8,764 nt of DNA from JAWWBG01 sp033721095 (GTDB lineage Bacteria > Actinomycetota > Nitriliruptoria > Nitriliruptorales > Nitriliruptoraceae): positions 1-8,764 of the forward strand of contig JAWWBG010000111.1 in NCBI GenBank assembly GCA_033721095.1, read 5' to 3'. Positions within the stretch are counted from its first letter, which is position 1, and every line of letters begins with the position of its first letter. The notes below the pieces were generated by a model, which saw nothing but the letters and a program-made list of their open reading frames with translations, had not been told where the DNA came from and did not search any database. A program made the position numbers and the translations under genes. This document shows positions 1 to 5,606 of this stretch, piece after piece.

Positions 1-467
1 ACGTCGTCCAGGAAGGGATGATCGGCCTCTACAACGCCGTCCGTGACTTCGACCCCACCAACGGCGCGTCGTTCCGGGCCTTCGCGGACCTCTGCGTCAC
101 TCGTCAGGTCCTCACGGCAATCAAGACGGCCACGCGCCTCAAGCACACGCTGCTGAACATGTCCGTGTCCCTGGACCGGCCGCCGGATGGCGAGGACTCC
201 GATCGCACGGTGGCCGACATCGTGCCCGAGCCGGACTCCGATCCGCTCGACCACGTCATCGAGAACGACTCGCTGCGTCGACTGCATCGCACGGTCAACG
301 AGATCCTGTCCGACCTCGAGGCGGACGTCCTGCGCCTCTACGTCGAGGGGCGCTCGTACGAGGAGATCGCCGAGTCGCTGGGTCGGCGCACCAAGTCGAT
401 CGACAACGCGCTCCAGCGCATCAAGCGCAAGGTCGAGCACCAGCTCCCGGTCAACGCTCGCGCCTGA
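1..467 (+). CDS. sigH: SigH-like (sporulation-type) sigma-70 factor, 5' end missing
   Basis: RNA polymerase sigma factor that would direct core polymerase to an alternative promoter class. The reading frame is open from base 3 (Val-Val-Gln-Glu-Gly-Met), so the start lies upstream of the window; the ATG at 18 falls inside conserved region 2 and is not the start. Visible residues 3-18 (QEGMIGLYNAVRDFDP) are sigma region 2.2. Residues 24-48 (FRAFADLCVTRQ, then AIKTATRLKH) are regions 2.3-2.4, very close to Bacillus Spo0H/SigH. An acidic linker follows, then region 4.2 at about 102-144 with a helix-turn-helix (YEEIAESLGRRTKSIDNAL). About 154 residues are visible; SigH proteins are about 210-220. 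SigH here means the Bacillus sporulation/stationary-phase factor, not mycobacterial stress SigH. Its target genes cannot be told from the window. It converges with a small minus-strand gene 29 bases downstream. Confidence 0.93.
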   Translation, partial: VVQEGMIGLYNAVRDFDPTNGASFRAFADLCVTRQVLTAIKTATRLKHTLLNMSVSLDRPPDGEDSDRTVADIVPEPDSDPLDHVIENDSLRRLHRTVNEILSDLEADVLRLYVEGRSYEEIAESLGRRTKSIDNALQRIKRKVEHQLPVNARA

Positions 468-496
468 ACAACGGCCGCGTCGGTCCGGGCCCTGAC

Positions 497-670
497 TCAG
501 TCGGTCGGTTCCCGACCCGTGCGGGTGATCTGCCAGAAGTGCCACGTGTGGATGGCCACGCCGAGCGTCATCACGGCGCCCGGCACCCAGAACTCCATGG
601 TGAACAGCACGATGGCCGCGACGGCAGCCATCACGGTGAGCAGCGCACGCATGGTGTTCAGTGAGTCCAT
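497..670 (-). CDS. small two-helix membrane protein (57 aa), unknown function
   Basis: Reading the minus strand from ATG at 670 gives 57 residues, beginning MDSLNTMRALL and ending TGREPTD. Two hydrophobic stretches at about residues 8-25 and 27-43, split by E-F-W-V-P-G, suggest a hairpin of two transmembrane helices. The cytoplasm-like tail is polar and basic then acidic. I do not recognise a family. Support for its being real: the hydrophobic pattern with aromatic residues (W28, W43, W46) is coherent, the GC bias at third positions is strong, and a TACCGT -10 box lies 7 bases upstream of the ATG. No Shine-Dalgarno is seen, so a leaderless mRNA is plausible. It converges with the sigma factor gene and diverges from the dehydrogenase. 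It may be a general envelope small protein; no function can be assigned. Confidence 0.68.
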   Translation of the reverse strand: MDSLNTMRALLTVMAAVAAIVLFTMEFWVPGAVMTLGVAIHTWHFWQITRTGREPTD

Positions 671-677
671 GCCGCAG

Positions 678-683
678 ACGGTA
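678..683 (-). promoter_or_regulatory. putative -10 box for the small membrane protein (leaderless start)
   Basis: Minus-strand TACCGT fits the actinobacterial TAnnnT -10 pattern and ends 7 bases before the ATG at 670. Transcription would then begin at or next to the start codon. No convincing -35 hexamer is visible 16-18 bases upstream. The rest of the 671-887 gap holds no gene I can support. Confidence 0.35.
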
Positions 684-887
684 CCCGCCGGTGACGGCCC
701 TCGATTCGCCCGCTCGTGACTGTTTGGCGGCTGTCGGCGGGGTTGACGGCGACAGGGGAGCCCTCGGGTCCCACGTCCCTGCTGCCGGGTTGCAGATTCC
801 CGGCGATGCCTTCGAGGTCGTCGACACGGGGCCGGTCGTCACCGGCTGACGTGCTTTCCTCTCCCTCACGAACAGGCGGGGGAGCCC

Positions 888-1655
888 ATGCCAGCCATCT
901 TCGTGTCCGGCGCAGCAGCCGGAATCGGCCGTGCCATCGCCGTCCGCTTCGCCCGCGAGGGCTGGTCGGTGGGCGCTGGCGACGTCGACGAGGAGGGGCT
1001 GGCCTCCCTCGCAGCCGAGCACGCGAACATCAGTGGTGGCCCGCTCGACGTGCGCAAGGCCGCATCCTGGAAGGCAGCGCTGGCCGCCTTCGCCGACGTG
1101 ACGGACGGACGGCTCGACGTCCTCGTCAACAACGCCGGCGTACTCGAACAGGGTTCGTTCGCCGACATCACGCTCACCAGTCACAGGCGCCAGGTCGAGG
1201 TCAACGCGCTCGGCGTGCTCCAGGGTGCCCATGCTGCCCACCCCTGGCTGCGGGCCACGCCGGGCGCCCGGTTGGTCAACATGGCCTCGGCGTCCGCGGT
1301 CTACGGCACCCCCGGCCTGGCGACGTACTCGGCGACCAAGCACTTCGTGCGGGCGCTGACCGAGGCCCTCGACATCGAGTGGCAGGACGACGACATCCGC
1401 GTCATGGCGATCTGGCCCCTGTTCGTGCAGACCGCCATGGTGGATGCCCAGGAGGGTTCGGCCGCCCTCGAACGCCTGGGCGTCAAGTCCACCCCCGGTG
1501 ACATCGCCGATGCGGTGTGGGATGCCGTCCACGACCGCCGACCCGACCATCGCGTCCACTTCACCGTCGGACTGCAGACCAAGGTGCTCTACGGCGCGTC
1601 GAAGCTGTCGCCCAACTTTCTCAACCGCCTGCTGACACGTCGAATGAGCCGGTGA
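888..1655 (+). CDS. classical short-chain dehydrogenase/reductase (SDR)
   Basis: NAD(P)-dependent oxidoreductase with a single Rossmann domain, cytosolic, 255 residues, the usual length for classical SDRs. Cofactor loop GAAAGIG is at residues 8-14. Asp32 at the end of the second strand suggests preference for NAD(H) over NADP(H). NNAG lies at 81-84 and the catalytic tetrad is Asn106, Ser134, Tyr147 and Lys151 (YSATK), all intact. The C-terminal part (about 225-255) is basic and hydrophobic (VLYGASKLSPNFLNRLL) and may form the substrate lid or touch the membrane. The substrate cannot be told: sterol, acyl or sugar alcohols are all possible. Start ATG 888 follows a G-rich Shine-Dalgarno (GGGGGAG, about 878-884); the glycine loop begins eight residues in, as expected. 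It appears to be a single-gene unit, ending 7 bases before the 3' end of the oppositely oriented tRNA gene. Confidence 0.93.
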   Translation: MPAIFVSGAAAGIGRAIAVRFAREGWSVGAGDVDEEGLASLAAEHANISGGPLDVRKAASWKAALAAFADVTDGRLDVLVNNAGVLEQGSFADITLTSHRRQVEVNALGVLQGAHAAHPWLRATPGARLVNMASASAVYGTPGLATYSATKHFVRALTEALDIEWQDDDIRVMAIWPLFVQTAMVDAQEGSAALERLGVKSTPGDIADAVWDAVHDRRPDHRVHFTVGLQTKVLYGASKLSPNFLNRLLTRRMSR

Positions 1656-1662
1656 ACGCGGG

Positions 1663-1735
1663 AGCCGGGTGTCGGAATCGAACCGACGACCTACTCATTA
1701 CAAGTGAGTTGCTCTGCCGACTGAGCTAACCCGGC
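1663..1735 (-). tRNA. tRNA-Thr (anticodon UGU)
   Basis: The minus strand folds into a full cloverleaf of 73 nt. The acceptor stem pairs GCCGGGT (1735-1729) with ACCCGGC (1670-1664). The D stem is GCTC/GAGC and the anticodon stem ACTCA/TGAGT. The anticodon loop is CTTGTAA with anticodon TGT at 1702-1700. The T arm is GTCGG-TTCGATT-CCGAC. The discriminator base is T (1663), and CCA is not encoded, so it must be added after transcription. It reads ACA codons, rare in such a GC-rich genome. It lies between the dehydrogenase and rhomboid genes, antisense to both. Confidence 0.97.
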
Positions 1736-1754
1736 GGGTGCCGTGACGCACCGG

Positions 1755-1781
1755 ACGGTAGCGGCAGGCACTCCCGCCGAA
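1755..1781 (-). promoter_or_regulatory. putative promoter of tRNA-Thr
   Basis: Minus-strand GCTACCGT at 1762-1755 holds a TAnnnT -10 box (TACCGT, 1760-1755), 19 bases upstream of the tRNA 5' end. That leaves a leader of about a dozen bases for RNase P removal. The best -35 is a poor TTCGGC at 1781-1776 with a short 15-base spacer. The same GCTAC core recurs at other promoters in this window. Confidence 0.38.
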
Positions 1782-1823
1782 CGGCCACGGGGCACCACGA
1801 CGGCCTCGGTACGGTCGCGGGCC

Positions 1824-2660
1824 GTGACTCCATCCTCGCCACCCGCTCAGCCCGTCTGCTATCGCCACCCGGATCGGCCGACCAGTGTCGCCTGCACGCG
1901 ATGTGGTCGTCCGATCTGCCCCGACGACATGATCGAGGCACCGGTCGGCTGGCTGTGCCCGGTCTGTGCGCGTGAAGGCCGCCAGCCGGCTCGCGTGCGT
2001 TCGTTGGGCGCACCGCCTCGCGTCACCTACGCCCTGCTCGGCCTGATCGCGGCCGGGTTCGTCGCACAGGTCACCCTCGATGGCGACACGTTGGCGGTCA
2101 CGGCGCGGCTGGCCACGTGGGGGCTGGCCATCGACCTCAATGGCGAGTGGTGGCGGGTGATCACAGGCGGGTTCGTCCATTCGACCGGCAACCTGCTGCA
2201 CGTGCTGTTCAACGGTTACCTGCTGTATCGGCTCGGCCAGCTGATGGAGCCGGCCCTCGGCCCCGCTCGCTTCGGCGCGCTGTACTTCACGTCGTTGGTG
2301 GGCGGATCGCTCGGCGCCGTCGTCCTGGCCCCGACATCGCCGGCGATCGGTGCGTCGGGGGCAGTCTTCGGGCTGATGGGTGCACTGCTGGTCGTCTACC
2401 GGCAGCGCGGGCTGAACCCCTTTCGCACCGACATCGGCACCCTCCTGTTGCTCAACCTCGTGATCACGTTCGTCGTGCCGCGCATCTCGATCGGCGGCCA
2501 CATCGGCGGGCTGGTGGCGGGGGCGATCGTCGGCGCGCTCTACGTGCGCATGGCTCGCACGCCAGACGCACGGCTGCTGTCGGCACAGCTCGCGGTCGGG
2601 CTCGGCTTGGTGCTGTGGATCGGAACGGTCGTGGCCGCAGGCGCGCTCATCCAGATCTAG
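1824..2660 (+). CDS. rhomboid family intramembrane serine protease with N-terminal zinc finger
   Basis: Membrane-embedded serine protease that cuts transmembrane segments of other proteins. With the GTG start at 1824 it has 278 residues. Residues 12-48 form a B-box-like zinc finger (C12, H15, C24, C27, C32, D35, C45, C48), common in actinobacterial rhomboids. About 66-85 is the first membrane segment. The rhomboid core follows: H126 and N130 (the HxxxN of helix 2), GASG at 176-179 with nucleophile Ser178, and GGHIGG with base His226. The Ser-His dyad is intact. Six or seven membrane segments can be drawn; the last is about 252-276. The frame stays open up to a GTG at 1743, but that start would sit almost on the tRNA and give a low-complexity Arg/Thr leader. 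A TACGGT -10 box at 1810-1815, 8 bases before 1824, suggests a leaderless mRNA starting there. The substrate is unknown. Confidence 0.93.
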   Translation: MTPSSPPAQPVCYRHPDRPTSVACTRCGRPICPDDMIEAPVGWLCPVCAREGRQPARVRSLGAPPRVTYALLGLIAAGFVAQVTLDGDTLAVTARLATWGLAIDLNGEWWRVITGGFVHSTGNLLHVLFNGYLLYRLGQLMEPALGPARFGALYFTSLVGGSLGAVVLAPTSPAIGASGAVFGLMGALLVVYRQRGLNPFRTDIGTLLLLNLVITFVVPRISIGGHIGGLVAGAIVGALYVRMARTPDARLLSAQLAVGLGLVLWIGTVVAAGALIQI

Positions 2661-2677
2661 CGCCGTCCCGCAGCGAA

Positions 2678-2691
2678 TGACACCAGTGTCA
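2678..2691. promoter_or_regulatory. palindrome TGACAC-CA-GTGTCA, candidate operator
   Basis: Perfect 6-base arms around a 2-base centre lie directly against the -35 position of the promoter for the DUF3263/VirR-like pair. Each arm contains GACAC, the core bound by the actinobacterial developmental regulator WhiA; linking the site to WhiA is only inference. A dimeric repressor or activator site is the simplest reading. Confidence 0.45.
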
Positions 2692-2719
2692 TTGCATGGG
2701 TGTGATTTGTGGCTACGCT
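2692..2719 (+). promoter_or_regulatory. putative promoter of the DUF3263/VirR-like unit
   Basis: TTGCAT (2692-2697) and TACGCT (2714-2719) are separated by 16 bases. The -10 fits TAnnnT; the -35 matches only its TTG. The expected transcription start is near 2726, so in-frame starts before that would not be transcribed, which favours the GTG at 2755 for the gene downstream. Confidence 0.45.
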
Positions 2720-2754
2720 GGCCCAAACGCCCAAGATCGACGTCTGGACGCGCT

Positions 2755-3039
2755 GTGTCACCATTCCACGATGGCGATCGCGACACCTCTGGGCTGACCG
2801 ACGAGGCCAAGTCCCTGCTCGACTTCGAACGCGAGTGGTGGCGGTACGCCGGGGACAAGCAGGGTGCCATCAAGGAGCACTTCGGCTGCTCGCCAACCAC
2901 CTACTACCGCTTCCTCAACGAGATCATCGACGACGACCGTTCCCTGGTCTACGACGCGATGCTCGTCAAGCGGCTCCGGCGGATGCGGGCCGCGCGCCAG
3001 CGCCAGCGAGCGGACGCACGCGCATCCGGGGCACACTGA
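2755..3039 (+). CDS. DUF3263 family protein
   Basis: Small soluble protein of 94 residues, the usual size for DUF3263, which is largely limited to Actinomycetota and has no settled biochemical role. The conserved core runs FEREWWRYAGDKQGAIKEHF, then SPTTYYRFLNEII, then MLVKRLRRMRAARQ, ending in a basic tail. The arrangement resembles a helix-turn-helix DNA-binding fold, but that is inference. The frame is open back to ATG 2677; that start overlaps the palindrome and promoter and would add a poor leader. GTG 2755 is chosen because it lies downstream of the predicted transcription start and gives the family length, although its Shine-Dalgarno is weak. It is 19 bases upstream of the VirR-like gene and probably cotranscribed with it. 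The same order exists in Mycobacterium tuberculosis (Rv0430, DUF3263; Rv0431, virR). Confidence 0.88.
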   Translation: MSPFHDGDRDTSGLTDEAKSLLDFEREWWRYAGDKQGAIKEHFGCSPTTYYRFLNEIIDDDRSLVYDAMLVKRLRRMRAARQRQRADARASGAH

Positions 3040-3058
3040 ACAAGCCAAGGACCTGACC

Positions 3059-3634
3059 GTGGTGGACCCGGCCCACAGCCCACCTGGCGACACGTCGTTT
3101 CGCGACTCACTGGTTCGCAACGCGGCATCTGCCGTCGGCCTCGTGATCGTCGCCGCGTTGGTGTTCTGGGGGCTGAGCGCCATCGGGAACGACGACGGCG
3201 GGGTCGTCGTCGCGAACCCCACGCCCACGGCAACCCCCACCCAGGCCCCGACCGGTGCGCCCACCCCGACCGTGGCGCCCTCGCCGACGCCGACCCCGAC
3301 GCCCACCCCCTCGCCGACGCCGACGCCGACTGTCACGGCCACACCGGAGCCGCCGGTGACCAACCCTTCGATCCAGCTGATCGATGCCGTGCTCGACGAC
3401 GACGGCGCCGCCTTCAACCGTGTCAAGAGCCAGTTGCAGGCCGCCGGCTGGACCATCCGGTTCGAGACGTCCTCGTTTCGGGTCCACGACGAGACCAAGA
3501 TCTGGTTCACGCCCGGCAACGAGTCGGTCGCCAACGAGATCCGCGCAGATCTCGGGTTCGGGATCGTCGAGCCGGCGCCCAGCAACGTGAGCGCATCCGT
3601 CAACGTCCACGTGGTCGTGGGCAAGGACGCCTGA
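3059..3634 (+). CDS. VirR-like envelope protein: TM anchor, Pro/Thr linker, LytR_C domain
   Basis: Membrane-anchored extracytoplasmic protein of 191 residues. Residues 1-20 are cytoplasmic and polar, and 21-43 form one transmembrane helix (AASAVGLVIVAALVFWGL). Residues 53-99 are a Pro/Thr-rich linker likely to span the cell wall. About 103-191 is a LytR C-terminal domain (LytR_C), ending in VHVVVGKDA as this domain often does. In mycobacteria the matching protein VirR (Rv0431) affects envelope integrity and vesicle release; LytR_C is a non-catalytic module found at the end of LytR-CpsA-Psr ligases. Catalytic LytR residues are absent here. Start GTG 3059 follows AAGGA (3047-3051) with a 7-base gap; GTG 3062 is an alternative one codon later. 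It is the second gene of a unit with DUF3263 and converges with the response regulator gene. The role in wall assembly is inferred from the family. Confidence 0.88.
   Translation: MVDPAHSPPGDTSFRDSLVRNAASAVGLVIVAALVFWGLSAIGNDDGGVVVANPTPTATPTQAPTGAPTPTVAPSPTPTPTPTPSPTPTPTVTATPEPPVTNPSIQLIDAVLDDDGAAFNRVKSQLQAAGWTIRFETSSFRVHDETKIWFTPGNESVANEIRADLGFGIVEPAPSNVSASVNVHVVVGKDA
3215..3355 (+). repeat. Pro/Thr-rich low-complexity coding repeat
   Basis: Irregular tandem CCG-ACG/CCC-ACC type units encode the Pro-Thr linker (residues 53-99) of the VirR-like protein. The DNA is an imperfect 6-base repeat, so unit number could vary between strains by slippage without breaking the frame when whole units change. 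Confidence 0.8.
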
Positions 3635-3646
3635 GGGACGCGTCGA

Positions 3647-3682
3647 GCACCCAGTCGGCGATGGCCAGGGCGTGCTGGGTGC
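3647..3682. terminator. hairpin between convergent genes, candidate two-way terminator
   Basis: GCACCCAG (3647-3654) pairs perfectly with CTGGGTGC (3675-3682) around a 20-base loop. It sits midway between the stop of the VirR-like gene (3634) and the stop of the response regulator (3697), where a shared terminator is expected. There is no T run on either side, so it is not a textbook intrinsic terminator. Confidence 0.4.
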
Positions 3683-3696
3683 CGGGCGGTGCGGCC

Positions 3697-4137
3697 TCAG
3701 CTCTCCTGCAGCATCTGGAGCTTCTCGAGGACCAGCCGGCGGCGCCGTTCCTCCTCCTGCGGGTCCGTCTCGATGACGTCCGAGACCACCTGGCTGAGCG
3801 CCAGTGGTGAGAAGGGCTTGGTGATGTACTCGGCTGCCCCCGACGTCCACCCGCGCATCTGGTCGGTTTCCTGCGCCTTGGCGGTGAGCATCACGATGGG
3901 GATGTGGGACAGGTCCTGATCGGCCTTGACGGTCTCGAGGACCTGCCAGCCGTCGACCTTGGGCATCATCACGTCGAGGAGGACGGCGTCCGGCGGGTTG
4001 GCGCGGATCTTGTCGAGGGCTTCCTCGCCATTGGAGGCTTCCTCGACCTCGTAGCCCTCGAACTCGAGGTTGACACGGCACAACAGCAGGACGTCAGGCT
4101 CGTCGTCCACGACCAGGACGCGTCCTCGTGACGTCAT
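3697..4137 (-). CDS. single-domain response regulator (CheY-like receiver)
   Basis: Phospho-receiver protein of 146 residues without an output domain; it likely acts by protein contact or as a phosphorelay step. The acidic pocket is Asp11/Asp12, the phosphoacceptor Asp55 (LLDVMMPKVDGW), the switch Thr85 (VMLTAKA) and the conserved Lys107 (ITKPF); all are intact. Residues 120-146 form a charged, probably helical tail (EEERRRRLVLEKLQ) that could dimerise or bind a partner. Start ATG 4137 is chosen for its Shine-Dalgarno (AAAAGAGG, 4-5 bases away); an in-frame upstream start at 4197 would add 20 residues unlike a receiver N-terminus. No histidine kinase is in the window, so it is an orphan here. 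It is divergent from the AI-2E transporter gene across 108 bases and convergent with the VirR-like gene. A cytosolic signalling role is certain; the pathway is unknown. Confidence 0.94.
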   Translation of the reverse strand: MTSRGRVLVVDDEPDVLLLCRVNLEFEGYEVEEASNGEEALDKIRANPPDAVLLDVMMPKVDGWQVLETVKADQDLSHIPIVMLTAKAQETDQMRGWTSGAAEYITKPFSPLALSQVVSDVIETDPQEEERRRRLVLEKLQMLQES

Positions 4138-4202
4138 GTCGCCTCTTTTCCGGTCCGGGAACGACCCATGGCCGTTCTGCCGCTGGGGACCGGACACCCG
4201 TT

Positions 4203-4210
4203 GCTACGGT
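4203..4210 (+). promoter_or_regulatory. putative -10 region for the AI-2E transporter gene
   Basis: GCTACGGT contains the TAnnnT box TACGGT (4205-4210). Transcription starting near 4217 would leave a leader of about 29 bases with Shine-Dalgarno GAGGGA (4237-4242) before GTG 4246. No good -35 is visible. This supports 4246 over the upstream in-frame ATG at 4168. Confidence 0.35.
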
Positions 4211-4245
4211 CCGGCCAGCCCCGAGTGGCGTTTCGTGAGGGAAGT

Positions 4246-5589
4246 GTGCCCGACGACCCCGGTTCCCACCACCCCCACCCGGACGCGAGTCCCGAGTCCG
4301 CGGTGACGCCGCTGCTGCGATCGACGTGGCTGCTGATCGGCGTCGGGATCGTGCTGTGGGCCGCCTGGCGCATCTTCCACGAGCCCATCGGCGTCATCCT
4401 GCCGCCGCTCGGCCTGGCCGGTGTGATCGTCTACCTGCTGAACCCCCTGGTCAGCTGGCTCGAGCGGCACCGGCTGCATCGCGCCATTGCCGCCGCCCTC
4501 GCGTACCTCGTCGTCGCCGGTGCAGCGGTCGGGCTGGGGTTCGCCGTCGGCCCGGTCATCACCGACCAGGTTGGCGACCTCATCCGCGAGTCGCCCAACA
4601 TCGCGGTCAGCACCCAGGACTTCATCAACGAACGGTTGCTGGACGCCGGCATCGACTACGAGGTCAGCTTCGACTTCTCGGACGAGCAGACCCAGCAGTC
4701 CATCCGGGAGTGGGTCGAGGCGAACAGCGACCGGCTCCTCGCCCTGGCGGGCGGTGCCTTCGATCTCGTCGGCCGGTTGTTCCACGTCGCGCTGACCCTG
4801 ATCCTGGCGCCGTTCCTTGCCTTCTACATCCTGGTCGACCTCCCGAAGATCTCGTCGACGCTGACCCGGCTGGTGCCGCCGGGCTCGCGCGGAGAGGTCA
4901 TCGTCGTCGCTGGTCGCATCGGCTCCCTGGTCGGCGCGTACTTCCGGGGCCAGCTGCTCGTGGCGGCGTTCGTCGGTGCCGCCAGCTCCGTCGCCCTCTG
5001 GGCGATCGGGCTGCCGTTCTGGGCGATCGTCGGGCTCACGGCAGGCGTCTTCAACCTGATCCCACTCATCGGCCCCTTCGTTGGTGGCCTGATCGGCGTG
5101 ATCATCGCGCTGACCGTCGGCGACGGCCTGCAGCAGGCGATCCTCGTGGTCGTTCTCCTCACCGCGGTGCAGCAGATCGACAACCACGTGATCACCCCCA
5201 ACATCATGTCGCGGACCGTGAAGGTCCATCCGGTGACCGTCATCATCACGTTGGCCGCCGCCGCCACCATGTTCGGGATCCTCGGGATGCTCGTGGCGAT
5301 CCCGCTGGTGGCCGCCGCAAAGCTGGTCGTGATCTACCTGCTCGTCACCCGTGTGCCCTCCATGGCGCATCTGGGTGGGGACACCGTGGAGCTGTTCGAC
5401 GAGGACGGCATGCCGGTCGACGCGCCCAGGAGCGACGACTCTGCGCTGTTCGCCATGGGGCGTGATCTGCGCGCCGCATGGGAGAAGGTCCGTCGCCGGG
5501 ACGGCAGCGACGTGGTGGGCGACGTCGGGACGCTCGACGAGGTGGTCGACGCCGGGACGCTCGACGATGGGGGCGACGAGACGGGCTGA
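4246..5589 (+). CDS. AI-2E family transporter (formerly UPF0118)
   Basis: Polytopic inner-membrane protein of 447 residues with the AI-2E family layout (PF01594). Two N-terminal helices at about 26-44 and 48-65 are followed by LLNPLVSWLERH and a third helix at about 79-103. A long amphipathic stretch (about 105-175) then leads to APFLAFYILVDLP. A cluster of helices follows, including GLTAGVFNLIPLIGPFVGG and the family motif with Gln-Gln-Ile-Asp-Asn-His. A last pair (ITLAAAATMFGILGMLVAIPLVAAAKLVV) ends the core. Family members have been linked to AI-2 export, Na+/H+ exchange and other transport, so the substrate is open. The C-terminal tail after about residue 375 is acidic and cytosolic, with a duplicated GTLDE/GTLDD segment. 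Start GTG 4246 has a Shine-Dalgarno; ATG 4168 lies upstream of the likely transcription start. It is divergent from the response regulator and converges with gpgS, 4 bases between stops. Confidence 0.9.
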   Translation: MPDDPGSHHPHPDASPESAVTPLLRSTWLLIGVGIVLWAAWRIFHEPIGVILPPLGLAGVIVYLLNPLVSWLERHRLHRAIAAALAYLVVAGAAVGLGFAVGPVITDQVGDLIRESPNIAVSTQDFINERLLDAGIDYEVSFDFSDEQTQQSIREWVEANSDRLLALAGGAFDLVGRLFHVALTLILAPFLAFYILVDLPKISSTLTRLVPPGSRGEVIVVAGRIGSLVGAYFRGQLLVAAFVGAASSVALWAIGLPFWAIVGLTAGVFNLIPLIGPFVGGLIGVIIALTVGDGLQQAILVVVLLTAVQQIDNHVITPNIMSRTVKVHPVTVIITLAAAATMFGILGMLVAIPLVAAAKLVVIYLLVTRVPSMAHLGGDTVELFDEDGMPVDAPRSDDSALFAMGRDLRAAWEKVRRRDGSDVVGDVGTLDEVVDAGTLDDGGDETG

Positions 5590-5606
5590 GCCGTCAGCGC
5601 TCGTCG
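5574..5606. terminator. hairpin spanning two convergent stop codons
   Basis: CGACGAG (5574-5580) pairs with CTCGTCG (5600-5606), and inside it ACGG (5581-5584) pairs with CCGT (5591-5594). The loop is 6 bases, with a 5-base bulge on the 3' side. It covers the stops of the AI-2E gene (5589) and gpgS (5594), so it could stop transcription from both sides. No T run is present, and its arms are coding, which weakens the case. Confidence 0.38.

Noticed and set aside
671..887. Possible gene upstream of the dehydrogenase (frame ending GDAFEVVDTGPVVTG at 849)
   Set aside because: The frame is under 65 codons, its start overlaps the small minus-strand gene, and no domain or ribosome binding site supports it. 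A 6-base inverted repeat CTGTCG/CGACAG (731-755) is probably chance.
1698..2900. A 400-codon minus-strand open frame over the rhomboid gene
   Set aside because: It would run into the tRNA-Thr gene and has Arg/Gln/Asp-rich composition without recognisable domains; the plus strand carries the rhomboid catalytic motifs.
3600..3716. Short minus-strand frame containing QHALAIADWVLDAS just past the response regulator stop
   Set aside because: It looks protein-like, but it has no start codon of its own with a ribosome binding site, overlaps two gene ends, and contains the hairpin arms. It could be the remains of a longer C-terminus, which one window cannot decide.
3107..4081. A 324-codon minus-strand frame bridging the response regulator and VirR-like genes
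   Set aside because: It is out of frame with the receiver domain and antisense to the LytR_C gene; the Gly/Arg run is the mirror of the Pro/Thr repeat.
5527..5567. 14-base direct repeat (GGGACGCTCGACGA) in the 3' end of the AI-2E gene
   Set aside because: It is a simple in-frame duplication in the acidic tail (GTLDE/GTLDD), with no sign of an attachment site or mobile element.
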